Shown in pieces: positions 26,113 to 35,091 of a stretch of 64,000 bases of DNA. Under the pieces are notes generated by a model. It was given only the letters and a program-made list of their open reading frames with translations, did not search any database and had not been told where the DNA came from. Positions within the stretch are counted from its first letter, which is position 1, and each line of letters starts with the position of its first letter. The position numbers and the translations under genes are program-made. Origin of the DNA: HdN1 sp964473645 (lineage in GTDB: Bacteria; Pseudomonadota; Gammaproteobacteria; Pseudomonadales; Ketobacteraceae); NCBI GenBank assembly GCA_964473645.1, contig CAYYPW010000012.1, positions 1 through 64,000 on the forward strand. Reading direction: 5' to 3'.

Positions 26113-27375
26113 ATGCGCATTCTCATGGCCGCCTTGTGCGGCGCTGCCATTTTTTCTGCCGAGGCCCTCGCCTGTGTGGGCGCCTATGTCGATACCGCCT
26201 ATCGCGGCAATGTCAGCCAACTATGTCCGGGCAGCGGCACCATCACCACGTTCAGCCACCAAAATGCATTTCCCAACGATGCAATTTCGTCGTTTTCGAT
26301 TCCGGCCGGTTATGCCGTTGAGGCCTGTGAACACGGCGATGGTTCCGGCACGTGCCAGACCTATTTCTCGTCGGTAAGCAATGTCGGCACGTTGTTCAAT
26401 GACAAGTTTTCGCTGGTGAGGGTGATACGTTTCAATTTCGATGATTTCTACCTGGCGATTTCCTCCGACCCGCAGTATCCATGGTCGTGCAAAACCAGCG
26501 GCGAATATTGCGACGATACTTCGATTGCCAGCGCCGACAATCAGCTACAGGTCAACAGCATGAATGCACTGCTGAGCAATTATGGCAAGCACCGCTTTGC
26601 GGGCAGTATTATTAACGGCGATCTGACTGCGTTTGGACACGATTGGCAGTTTGAAAAATTTGTCGAGCTGTATGAGCACGGGCTCAATATGAACATGTAC
26701 CTGGGCCTGGGCAACCACGACTATGCCAACAACGTCAATGATTGCTTCGAAAACAACTGCGCCACACGCATGGCGTTATATCTGAAGGATCAGGTCAGAA
26801 CCCTGAATCCGGTGCGTTTTGATTATGGCGAAAGCGGTGTGTATTACTCGTTCCCCTCGTTGCGCAAGGACTATCGCGGCAGCTTTGGTTACTCGTGGGA
26901 TGTCGGTGGCGTGCATTTTGTGCAGTTGAACAATTACCCGACCTATACCGTGAACTGGAACGGCTGGAATTTTGGCAGTGCGCGTCGAGATCAGTTCTAT
27001 ATCAACCCGGCATTGGCTTGGTTGCGCACGGATCTGGCCAGCGCACGCAGTCAAGGCAAGAAAATCGTGTTGAATTTCCACGATTTTGGTGATCACTGGA
27101 ATGCCCAGCAGAGTGATTTCGTGCAGATTTTGAAAGACTTCCAGGTATCGGCCATTTTTGCGGGCCATATTCATTCGCATGCCGGTCAGGTTTACCGTTA
27201 CGACAACCTGCATGGCACTGGCAAACACCTGCCCGTGTTTCGTAGCGGAGCGGCGGTGTTTCACAATTACCTGCTGGTGCGATTCAACAATGGGCAGATG
27301 CAGGTACAAAAGGTCGACAGCACCAATGGTGCCAGCTATGTGCTGAGCAATGTGGGGAGCTATCCTTTATATTGA
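26113..27375 (+). CDS. Secreted calcineurin-like phosphoesterase with a beta/gamma-crystallin-like N-terminal domain
   Basis: 420 residues. A Sec signal ends at ALA (residue 19). Residues 20-107 resemble a beta/gamma-crystallin or I36-type domain: Cys-rich, with ACVGAYVDTAYRG and a repeated S-x-F-S pattern. The phosphoesterase has its metal motifs in order: SSDPQ (variant first block), NGDL (about 170), GNHD (about 200), NFHDF (about 320) and GHIH (about 350). It thus probably binds two metals and hydrolyses phosphate mono- or diesters in the periplasm or outside. Ribosome site AGGAG. Its crystallin-like domain may bind calcium or a surface. Confidence 0.9.
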   Translation: MRILMAALCGAAIFSAEALACVGAYVDTAYRGNVSQLCPGSGTITTFSHQNAFPNDAISSFSIPAGYAVEACEHGDGSGTCQTYFSSVSNVGTLFNDKFSLVRVIRFNFDDFYLAISSDPQYPWSCKTSGEYCDDTSIASADNQLQVNSMNALLSNYGKHRFAGSIINGDLTAFGHDWQFEKFVELYEHGLNMNMYLGLGNHDYANNVNDCFENNCATRMALYLKDQVRTLNPVRFDYGESGVYYSFPSLRKDYRGSFGYSWDVGGVHFVQLNNYPTYTVNWNGWNFGSARRDQFYINPALAWLRTDLASARSQGKKIVLNFHDFGDHWNAQQSDFVQILKDFQVSAIFAGHIHSHAGQVYRYDNLHGTGKHLPVFRSGAAVFHNYLLVRFNNGQMQVQKVDSTNGASYVLSNVGSYPLY

Positions 27376-27485
27376 GTGGCCTTTACAGTGGGGGAAAGAG
27401 ACACACTCGCGGCCATCATGCTCACGCGTATTTCTTTGCAGCCGTGCTCGGTTGTCAGTGCATGGGTCGGCAGGATGCAGTTGTG

Positions 27486-27520
27486 CAACGATGGGGTGGC
27501 TTCGAGCCACCCCATCGTTG
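27486..27520. terminator. Terminator-like hairpin
   Basis: CAACGATGGGGTGGC pairs perfectly with GCCACCCCATCGTTG around the loop TTCGA. No T run follows, but it is in the intergenic space between convergent genes (27375 and 27614), so a termination or RNA-stabilising role is likely. Confidence 0.6.
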
Positions 27521-27613
27521 GCGTGTTCACATCCATCGAAATCAGGTCGAACGGGTTTTCATGGTGGTTCTGTAGATTTGCAGCCGAGCAACCCGGTTGA
27601 AACCCTGCGGCAT

Positions 27614-28111
27614 TCATTTCCACGCAAGTAATAGCAGTGCAGACAGATAGAGACCAATACCGAACACGCCGTGGGAGACCAGACTTTTCAGCCGAGCCTG
27701 CGATGGGTTCGGCGTTTTCGATGCTGCAATCCCAAGCCCAAGCGCTGGTTGCATGATGAAATAAGGCATGACCACCGTTCCCAGTCCGACCAGCAATGCT
27801 GGCGTTATACTCGGTGCAGCAAGCCACTGGTCTGGCGCGATCACAACCAGCACCAGTGCAAACGTGATGCCGATGACGTAATGGGCGATCCAGCCGATGG
27901 TGCATTCCCCCGGTTGTGGTGCTGCTTTTCCGATGGCGGTGTGGGCAAATCTGCCAAACCGCATGTGGCCTATCCAGCGTCCCACCAGACAGAAATTGAG
28001 GGACGGAATATTGAACGCTCTGCGCAGCACCACCGACCACACATCCATCAGGGCGGTTGCGCCGATGCCGATCAGGACGATGCCAGCAATGTTATGTAAG
28101 ATGGAATTCAT
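27614..28111 (-). CDS. DUF2938 family membrane protein
   Basis: 165 residues with four hydrophobic segments, starting IVLIGIGATALMDVW and containing GRWIGHM and GWIAHYVIGI as in the DUF2938 family. Function unknown. Good ribosome site (CAGGAG). It lies 57 bases after a DUF2798 gene, both transcribed away from a LysR regulator at 28550; this trio recurs in proteobacteria. Confidence 0.85.
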   Translation of the reverse strand: MNSILHNIAGIVLIGIGATALMDVWSVVLRRAFNIPSLNFCLVGRWIGHMRFGRFAHTAIGKAAPQPGECTIGWIAHYVIGITFALVLVVIAPDQWLAAPSITPALLVGLGTVVMPYFIMQPALGLGIAASKTPNPSQARLKSLVSHGVFGIGLYLSALLLLAWK

Positions 28112-28168
28112 GCGTTTGCTCCTGAAAAATAGAGGTCAGTCCGACACACACATCAACCCTGGGCAGGC

Positions 28169-28399
28169 TCAATGGTGGGGTGATACCACCATGGCAACCA
28201 GTTTCCTCACGAGGGGCGTTATAAGCACAATAGTGGGAAAAGCAACGGCGAACGCGAGCGACCAGGCCCGCAGCCAGATGAGTGCGATCCCGTCGACCCA
28301 CCCCACATTGAATGCGGAGATCACGAACGACATGATGCCGGACATCAACAACGCCATGAAGAATGAAAACACCTGTGGGGTAAAGCGATTGGATATCAT
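28169..28399 (-). CDS. DUF2798 family small membrane protein
   Basis: 76 residues from ATG 28399 with GAGGA upstream; a longer frame to 28435 is less likely. Two hydrophobic segments, with FFMALLMSGIMSFVISAFNVG and LRAWSLAFAVAFP, the signature pattern of DUF2798. First gene of the pair with DUF2938, and probably regulated by the divergent LysR protein. Confidence 0.85.
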   Translation of the reverse strand: MISNRFTPQVFSFFMALLMSGIMSFVISAFNVGWVDGIALIWLRAWSLAFAVAFPTIVLITPLVRKLVAMVVSPHH

Positions 28400-28549
28400 G
28401 TTGAAAATCCTCAATTGTTGGAACGGGCCGTACAAGCATCACCACCTGGGTGGGCGTGTTGCGTTGAGCGGGCGATAAAGAGATGGTAACGTCTTTCATC
28501 TAGTGAAAAAATAGCCAGTTCTTGAATCACCAATTGCAAAAATGGAATC

Positions 28550-29461
28550 ATGATCGACGATATCGCACTGTTCATTCATGTGGTTCGACATGGCGGTTTG
28601 GCCGGTGCCGCGCGGCACCTGTCGATGCCCACGGCGACCGTGACACGCCGCATCCAGAAGCTGGAACAGCAAGTGGGTAGGCAGCTCTTGCATCGTTCGG
28701 CACGACGCTTTGTGTTGACGCAGGAGGGCGAGGTTTACTATCAGGCGTATGCCGACCTGGTGGATCAATTTGAGGTGACGCGACAGCAACTCAGCGAGGA
28801 CATGCAACAATTGCGTGGCAAGCTGCGCGTGCTGGCACCCACCAATCTTTCGCATGGATTTCTACGTGCGATGTGGTTGGGCTTTACCCGTACTTATCCC
28901 GATATCCAGCTGGATCTAAGTCTTAGCAATCAGGTGCAGGATATTATCAAGAGCAAAGCGGATATTGCCTTGCGCATTGGGCCGCAGCCCGATTCCAACT
29001 TGTATCAGCAAAAACTCGGCGCTATCGAGAAGGTGCTGGTCGCGTCACCGGATTATATTGCGAAGAGCGGCGTTCCCTTGGAGCCGACGGCGATTCGCGA
29101 TTTTCGTGTGGTGGGTACCAGCCTGTCGACGAAATGGACGCTGACGCATGAGCCGTCGGGGCAGGTACAGGAGGTGTTTCCAAAGTTCTCTGCAACGTTT
29201 GACGACACCAGTTTCGTGAAATACATGGTCTGTGATGGGCAAGGACTCTCCTTGCTGCCCCTCACCGAAGTGCAGAGCGAACTGCAATCAGGCCAGCTCG
29301 TTCGGTTATTACCAGAATGGCGCGGCGAAATGCGCGAGATTTTTGTGGTGTGGCCGAGCGGTAAATTATTGAATGCGAAAGCGAAATGCTTGCGTGAATA
29401 CCTGCGCGAATACATCCGTGCTGGGCTTGTGAGTGCGAAGGCTGCGGGTGGTTCGGGATAG
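28550..29461 (+). CDS. LysR-family transcriptional regulator
   Basis: 303 residues. The N-terminal winged helix-turn-helix (GGLAGAARHLSMPTATVTRR) is of the CrgA/DsdC-like subgroup of LysR proteins that typically controls neighbouring small membrane or oxidoreductase genes. The periplasmic-binding-like effector domain follows at 90-295. Its start at ATG 28550 faces the DUF2798 gene across a 150-base intergenic region, the classical divergent LysR layout. The effector is unknown. Confidence 0.9.
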   Translation: MIDDIALFIHVVRHGGLAGAARHLSMPTATVTRRIQKLEQQVGRQLLHRSARRFVLTQEGEVYYQAYADLVDQFEVTRQQLSEDMQQLRGKLRVLAPTNLSHGFLRAMWLGFTRTYPDIQLDLSLSNQVQDIIKSKADIALRIGPQPDSNLYQQKLGAIEKVLVASPDYIAKSGVPLEPTAIRDFRVVGTSLSTKWTLTHEPSGQVQEVFPKFSATFDDTSFVKYMVCDGQGLSLLPLTEVQSELQSGQLVRLLPEWRGEMREIFVVWPSGKLLNAKAKCLREYLREYIRAGLVSAKAAGGSG

Positions 29462-30019
29462 CTGATGGTGGAGCACTTACCAATGACATGGTTTAAACCC
29501 TTGATACTGCTAATACATACAGTTTGGCGAATGCCAAGGGAGATAGACCGAATACAGAACTGGGTTACCAAGGTGCGTGCCCACAACCTCACATAACTTG
29601 CAACTCGATACTGCAACCAGAGGCGCGCAAATAAGAAAACGCGTTCGTGATTGTTCGGGCAATTTTGCTCGTGTGTGCGTGTTTGATTTGGATACAGGAG
29701 AGCAGCCAAACCTGTTTAGATTGGGTTTTGATTCAGTTCACGAGGTGACAAACCCGATTGGAGATGTTGTCGCTTCTAAGGGGACGCTACATTGTGGTAC
29801 GGTATTGCCAGCTTTCCCAATGCATGGATGCGCCACCTAACTAAACAAACCACCTCATAATAGGTTGCTGAGGATATCCAGCGTGATGTTCTTTTGTGAG
29901 AACGGCGTCCGTTATTGACCCAATGCGCAGAGGGCGAAAGCATGCAAATATTCAAGAGAAGGCAAATGTGCCCCTGTTGAGCATTTAGCGAAAACAATTA
30001 AAAATGTTACGGGTGATAC
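29462..30019. other. Stretch without a recognisable gene
   Basis: About 560 bases. An 87-codon frame at 29577-29840 has no start-site support and unnatural composition. No repeats of the families seen elsewhere, no hairpin with T run. Confidence 0.4.
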
Positions 30020-31177
30020 ATGCGCTTTTCTGTTTTTCAAATTAAATGTCTGATCATTTTGTTACTTGTGGGCATCAGCGGGTGCGCCACTCAACCTTAC
30101 ACCTATAACTACACGCTCTCCGGGCAACCGCCTAGTTTTGCACTGCAGGATTTGCGTCCTGACGAAGATAAGCGGTCTCAAAACTTAGCGGGTATTGCCG
30201 GGGTATACAGCAGCACGCTTGGCAAATCTGTAGTTGGAGATGACAAGCTCAGCCCGAGCAGCGTCGCATACTTCAAAGATAGATTACAAATACGTGCAGG
30301 GCATAAACTCACGGGAAAAACGCTCGTAGTTAAACGATTGACATTACTTGACAACCGCCGTGATTTTGAATTGGCGAGAGCTCGTGGTGAAACACCGAGA
30401 TCTCAGAATGCTATCCAGAACGGTACTTTGCCTGCACCAAAAACGCTTCAGATGGCCGGAATAAACGCCATTGGAGAAGCATTGGGCACACTTATACTCC
30501 AGGGGATTGTTGAAGTACCGAATGATCCTGCGCACGCAATAATGCTGGCTGATCTTTCGATATTAATTGAAGACCGCTCCTTTAGAGTGAGGGCACGCCA
30601 TCGATACGATTACATGGCTGAATCGATTGGAATCGCTGCAAAAAAAGCCATGGATTTGACAATTAATTACGTGGTGGATGCCATTGATGCTGGTGGCCTG
30701 GAGCAACAGGGAAATATAAGCTCAAGAGATGCCTACGTCATCGATGATCGAGCCGGTCTCCCCAATGTTACGCGTATCGATGTCGCATCGCTGATAGCCT
30801 TGGAAGACGAAAACAGTACCAAAAGTGCGGCCAACGAAGAAGTCGTAATGCCACCGACACCACCCGCAGACAATCCGTCGGTGAATCCAGTAGCGTCTGT
30901 TGAACCGGTACCTAAAGAGTCACTAGTGTTGACTTCGCCAATAAACGAAGAGACAACGTCGACCATACAAGATACCCAAATCAGCAAGGGGCCAATTGAA
31001 GAATTCGCAAGTAATCCTAATGCAAAGGATGCGCATGTGGAGGAGCCGTTTGAAGGATTCGCAAGTAATCCCGATTCAACCAAAGCGCACGCCGCTGAAT
31101 CTGATTCTCGTGAATTCAAAAGCAGCACAATTGCCTGTGACCCCAAGCATAGACATTTGTTTTTTGACTGCGATTAA
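30020..31177 (+). CDS. Lipoprotein with an acidic, internally repeated C-terminal tail
   Basis: 385 residues. Signal with lipobox ISGC (Cys at about 22). Residues 30-240 form a globular alpha/beta part (with RLTLLDNRRDFELARARG and MLADLSILIEDRSFRVRARH) resembling nothing I can name. Residues 270-385 are low-complexity, Pro/Glu/Thr rich, and contain a repeated unit EEFASNPNAKDAHVEE / EGFASNPDSTKAHAAE. The C-terminus ends with a Cys pair (CDPKHRHLFFDCD). The tail probably extends through the envelope or binds a partner. Convergent with the M6 protease gene. Confidence 0.7.
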   Translation: MRFSVFQIKCLIILLLVGISGCATQPYTYNYTLSGQPPSFALQDLRPDEDKRSQNLAGIAGVYSSTLGKSVVGDDKLSPSSVAYFKDRLQIRAGHKLTGKTLVVKRLTLLDNRRDFELARARGETPRSQNAIQNGTLPAPKTLQMAGINAIGEALGTLILQGIVEVPNDPAHAIMLADLSILIEDRSFRVRARHRYDYMAESIGIAAKKAMDLTINYVVDAIDAGGLEQQGNISSRDAYVIDDRAGLPNVTRIDVASLIALEDENSTKSAANEEVVMPPTPPADNPSVNPVASVEPVPKESLVLTSPINEETTSTIQDTQISKGPIEEFASNPNAKDAHVEEPFEGFASNPDSTKAHAAESDSREFKSSTIACDPKHRHLFFDCD

Positions 31178-31190
31178 GCAATATGTGGTT

Positions 31191-31222
31191 GTCTGTAGCA
31201 CAGTATCGACTGCGCTACAGAC
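31191..31222. terminator. Hairpin between convergent genes
   Basis: GTCTGTAGC-A-CAGT pairs with ACTG-C-GCTACAGAC around ATCG: a 14-base-pair stem with one mismatch. Fourteen bases after the lipoprotein stop and before the convergent protease gene; likely a bidirectional terminator, though a T run is lacking. Confidence 0.6.
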
Positions 31223-31402
31223 TGAAACATTCGCGTTGACGGATAGCAAGTACAAAGCTCCGATATTTCCAAAATCCTACTTTTTCATCCGACTTCCGAG
31301 CATTGGTCGTCCAGTTTTTTCAGCGTTTTTCGTGCAGGGAATACCCAGCACGATTGCAATGAGATGCATAAGGTGCTGGGTACGGGGTGGACGCGAGAAC
31401 TG

Positions 31403-33931
31403 TCAATTCGCCGGTTCTAATTTCCACTGCTGATTCGCGCCGCCATGGAATGTCCACTGATGAACATTGGCGCCGTCCGCTGTGGAGGATCCTGCAACAT
31501 CCAGATACTTGCCGCTGTGTCTCGATTTCAAATAATAATTCCCGTTCCCTGCGCTTTGGAGTTGCCATTGCTGGTTCGCGCCGCCATGGAACGTCCACTG
31601 ATGAACATTGCCGCCGTCCGCTGTGGACGATCCTGCAACATCCAGATACTTGCCACTGTGTCTCGATTTCAAATAATAATTTCCGTTTCCAGCGCTTTGG
31701 AGTTGCCACTGCTGATTGGCGGCTCCCGTGTAAGCCCATTGATGGACGTTGCCACCATCGGCCGTGGAGTATCCTGAAACATCCAGGTACTTGCCGCTAT
31801 GCCTGGCACGAAGGACATAGTATCCGTCCGTCCTTACCTTGTAATAACCGGCTTTTGCAACGCCAGGGTTGGGGTCTCCGAATGTTGCGTTGTTAAAATT
31901 GATCGTACCAGAGACGCCATACTGATAATTGAATTTAGCATTCGCGCCGTACGCGACGTCTACTATGTTGGCAAACCAGCAGGATCCTCCTTCAGCGGCG
32001 CACCGGGTGTATCCGGCTGGCCCCGTCGTAGAACTGATCTTCTTGTAAAATCCAGCCTTTGGCACGCCAGGAATGGGATCTCCGAAGGTCGCGTTGTTAA
32101 TAGAAACCGATCCAGTGACATTGTATCTGTAATTGAATTTCCCGTTTGCTCCGTACGCAACATCGACGTTATCTGTGAATGAACACGATCCCCCTTCAGC
32201 CGCGCACCACGTGTATCCGGCTGGCCCCACAGGGGCAGCATTACCAATCGTCAGTGATATTGAACTGCCGCCGATACTTCCTATGTTGCTGATGTTCAAT
32301 CCGGAGCTTGCACCATTCCACCATTTACTATTGGGGCCGGTGGAGTCATTGAAGGTCGTCCGATAACCGGCGTGAAAGAGATCACCATCTGATCCGCCCC
32401 GCAAATTCCTTTCCAGTTCGAACAAGCCATCGGCCTGTTCTACTGAATGCTGGTAATGTTTTGCCGACGTCATGTCCTGCGCGCTGTTGTTGCCATTTTT
32501 ATCTACGTGCCAGATCAAAAGCCCCTCATCAGGCGCGTTACTTCTCCAGCCCGACTTTCTCATATACTCAATCATGAAATATTCATTGGGATTGGCAGGA
32601 TTGTTATATCTCAACGCCGTGTTCGCATTATCGGGAAGCGAGTAAGTCTGGTTCGCACCATTTACCGTAATCACATTGATCCAACCATGCTGGGCGCGGA
32701 AAGGTGCACATGGAATATCGGTCTCCATCGCAAATCCGCCTGCACTGTGTGAATCTCCTTGATAGTCATAGGTATCCGGCCACTTGAAGATGCTATGTCC
32801 CAGCTCATGCCTCAATGTTCCCAAATTCAGCGGCAAATTGTTCCCCAGGTTAGACATGAAATAGGCGCCAGTGCTAACCCCATCGTTAGTCTGATACCCA
32901 TAACCACCCGCATGGGGCCAGAGTGAATTTGCCCATCCGTTTGCGATGGTATCGCCGGCGTACAGAATATTGAACGACCGCACACTCTCTCCATCGCGCG
33001 TGAGAGTGGCAAAATTGAAGTTGGCGTCCGCCCATGGCATGACTTCGCCCAGGAGTTCTTGGGAGGCTGAATAATCATGGGTTCCACCTCTCAAGTAATG
33101 TGACGTGCTGTACTTGGCCGTGTAATAACCGATTACGACGGTGTTCAACGTCACATTATTGTTGGACATGGTCGTAACCCATGACTTGATTGAACCTCTA
33201 TTGCCTGCATAGGTGCCGTTATAGGCGCTGTTGATTTCGCTTTTGGCGATATTGGCCCTTCTGTCCGGGAAATCGACCAGAATCGCGAGTTGAGTGATCG
33301 TTCCGACGACGGGCGATTGAGCAGTGCTGATCAGCGGTGCATTACTATTCGCTATCCGGGTGGTTAATTGTCCTTGTGAATTCGATCGAATTTCCCTGAT
33401 TTGCGCGTCACTGTATTTCAGGCGTTTCGGAATACTGTTTGAGTCGAGTGATTGTATTCGTAGCGACTGGTTCATCGGTTCCAGGTCATGGTTTAAATAG
33501 GGAATACCAGACGAAACAAGGCGGTCATCGGTAGCAGATCGTTTGGCATAGGAAATCCAACCGGTCTGATCATCTCGAATCAACGTATACCCATCGGGGC
33601 TTTCCGCCAGCATAAAGTACGGGTCGCCGGTGAGAAGGACTTCTACCTTGCTGCCGTCTGGCTGGCTGAATCTCATTTTTTCTTGGTTCAGGTGTGAAAT
33701 GAAGCGCTCCATTCCACCGCAGGTGTTGTCTGGATTATCAGGACAGGGATCACATACATTTCCGGTACCGTCAGTGTCATTGTCGGCCTGATCAGAATTT
33801 GCAATCGTCGGGCAGTTGTCGTTCGTGTCGATGATCCCGTCATTGTCCATGTCCAAGGTGCAGCCGGCCTGCAACAGCACCATTAGCATGATGACAAGGA
33901 TTTGGGAGAACCTGAGATTGAATCTTTTCAT
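31403..33931 (-). CDS. M6-type metalloprotease lipoprotein with calcium-binding and lectin repeats
   Basis: 842 residues. Lipobox LQAGC (Cys at 24) is followed directly by a thrombospondin type-3-like calcium motif (DMDNDGIIDTNDNC ... DQADNDTDGTGNVCD, residues 26-60). The protease domain (about 80-560) has HELGHSIFKWPDTYD at about 375, the HExxH and downstream Asp of immune-inhibitor-A/M6 peptidases. Then two 60-residue repeats with paired Cys (GYTWCAAEGGSC / GYTRCAAEGGSC ... NNATFGDP). The C-terminus has three 45-residue ricin-B-like repeats (HSGKYLDV ... ANQQWQL), nearly identical at DNA level. Domain order suggests a surface-tethered protease that binds carbohydrate. Confidence 0.9.
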   Translation of the reverse strand: MKRFNLRFSQILVIMLMVLLQAGCTLDMDNDGIIDTNDNCPTIANSDQADNDTDGTGNVCDPCPDNPDNTCGGMERFISHLNQEKMRFSQPDGSKVEVLLTGDPYFMLAESPDGYTLIRDDQTGWISYAKRSATDDRLVSSGIPYLNHDLEPMNQSLRIQSLDSNSIPKRLKYSDAQIREIRSNSQGQLTTRIANSNAPLISTAQSPVVGTITQLAILVDFPDRRANIAKSEINSAYNGTYAGNRGSIKSWVTTMSNNNVTLNTVVIGYYTAKYSTSHYLRGGTHDYSASQELLGEVMPWADANFNFATLTRDGESVRSFNILYAGDTIANGWANSLWPHAGGYGYQTNDGVSTGAYFMSNLGNNLPLNLGTLRHELGHSIFKWPDTYDYQGDSHSAGGFAMETDIPCAPFRAQHGWINVITVNGANQTYSLPDNANTALRYNNPANPNEYFMIEYMRKSGWRSNAPDEGLLIWHVDKNGNNSAQDMTSAKHYQHSVEQADGLFELERNLRGGSDGDLFHAGYRTTFNDSTGPNSKWWNGASSGLNISNIGSIGGSSISLTIGNAAPVGPAGYTWCAAEGGSCSFTDNVDVAYGANGKFNYRYNVTGSVSINNATFGDPIPGVPKAGFYKKISSTTGPAGYTRCAAEGGSCWFANIVDVAYGANAKFNYQYGVSGTINFNNATFGDPNPGVAKAGYYKVRTDGYYVLRARHSGKYLDVSGYSTADGGNVHQWAYTGAANQQWQLQSAGNGNYYLKSRHSGKYLDVAGSSTADGGNVHQWTFHGGANQQWQLQSAGNGNYYLKSRHSGKYLDVAGSSTADGANVHQWTFHGGANQQWKLEPAN
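31440..31800 (-). repeat. Tandem DNA repeats inside the protease gene
   Basis: Three repeats of about 135 bases encode the HSGKYLDV/ANQQW lectin units. Units one and two (about 31440-31690) are almost identical, pointing to recent duplication by slippage or unequal crossing-over; the third is more diverged. Confidence 0.75.
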
Positions 33932-34256
33932 TACGAATTCTCGATTATTCTTTTTTTATAGCTTGAAAGAAAGGCCTGGCAGATCGATAAGTGCTGCTGA
34001 ATAGTCACTCGTGGATCTGCGATTGGGCTTTTAGAGGGGACTATTACAGTCAGCAAGATATGTTAATGTTTTTTGGATTTCAGTTAGTGCATTGTTATCT
34101 ATTGTTAATGTTGAGTTAACAATTAGACTGCATGTTCTATCAGGATTCACGCTTCAACGTCGCGGATATCCTCCGTATGGAGGTCGCGAGCCGCGTAATA
34201 ATGTGTATGGGTTCAAAAAAGCCATCACGAAATCCCACGCTAATGCCGTCATGCAT
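33932..34256. other. Intergenic, AT-rich
   Basis: About 325 bases between two minus-strand genes. The AT-rich segment 34020-34120 probably holds the promoter of the M6 protease gene. A short dyad CCTCCgtatGGAGG lies at 34169-34182. No gene seen. Confidence 0.4.
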
Positions 34257-35027
34257 TTATGCCTTGATATGGTAGCCAGTCTTGAAAATCCAGCGTACCG
34301 CCAACAAACACGCTATCAGAAAGGCCGTAATCATGCCGGCACTGAGTACGACGTCAACGTCGGCAACGCCGTAGAAACTCCAGCGGAAGGCACTGATCAG
34401 GTATACCACTGGATTGAATAATGAAATGGTCTGCCAGAGCGGCGGTAGCATATCGATGGAATAGAATGCACCACCCAGAAAAGTGAGCGGCGTGATCACC
34501 ATAAGCGGCACTAATTGCAGCTTTTGAAAATCGTTGGCCCAGATGCCGATGATAAATCCGAGCATGCTGAAGGTGATCGAGGTGAGTGCGAGGAAAAATA
34601 TCATCCAGAAGGGATGTGCAATATGGTAATCCACGAAACAGCGCGCGGTCACCAGAATAAGTATTCCCAGCATGACGGATTTACTGGCCGCCGCACCTAC
34701 GTAGCCGATAATGGCTTCGACATAGGAGACCGGTGCTGACAGCAATTCGTAAATCGTGCCCGACCATTTTGGCAAGTAAATGCCGAAGGAGGCATTGGAA
34801 ATACTTTCACCCAGCAGTGTCAGCATAACGAGGCCTGGAATGATAAAAGCGCCGTAACTGATGCCGTCGATGGCACCCATGCGATTTCCTATCGCCGAAC
34901 CGAAAACAATGAAATAGAGAGAGGTCGACAAGACAGGCGACGCAATGCTCTGCATAAGGGTGCGGAGCGTGCGTGAAATTTCGAAAATGTAAATGGCACG
35001 TATGGCATACAGATTAAGTTTGTTCAT
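34257..35027 (-). CDS. ABC-2 type transport permease (YadH-like)
   Basis: 256 residues with six hydrophobic segments and the ABC-2 pattern: a long helix near the N-terminus (NLYAIRAIYIFEISRTLRTLMQSI), GISYGAFIIPGLVML, and FNPVVYLISAFRWSFYG near the end, as in NodJ/YadH-type permeases. Ribosome site AAGGAAAAAG. It lies 64 bases after an ATPase gene; together they would form one exporter, perhaps for a lipid, polysaccharide or drug. Confidence 0.88.
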   Translation of the reverse strand: MNKLNLYAIRAIYIFEISRTLRTLMQSIASPVLSTSLYFIVFGSAIGNRMGAIDGISYGAFIIPGLVMLTLLGESISNASFGIYLPKWSGTIYELLSAPVSYVEAIIGYVGAAASKSVMLGILILVTARCFVDYHIAHPFWMIFFLALTSITFSMLGFIIGIWANDFQKLQLVPLMVITPLTFLGGAFYSIDMLPPLWQTISLFNPVVYLISAFRWSFYGVADVDVVLSAGMITAFLIACLLAVRWIFKTGYHIKA

Positions 35028-35091
35028 GTCTTTTTCCTTGAATGAATGATGGACCCCTTTAACCAGGAGAAGGGGGCATTCAACCCGCGCG

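Noticed and set aside
29577..29840. 87-codon plus-strand frame
   Set aside because: No start-site support and no recognisable pattern.
31440..31800. Plus-strand open frames across the repeats
   Set aside because: They are antisense shadows of the lectin repeats and inherit their periodicity.
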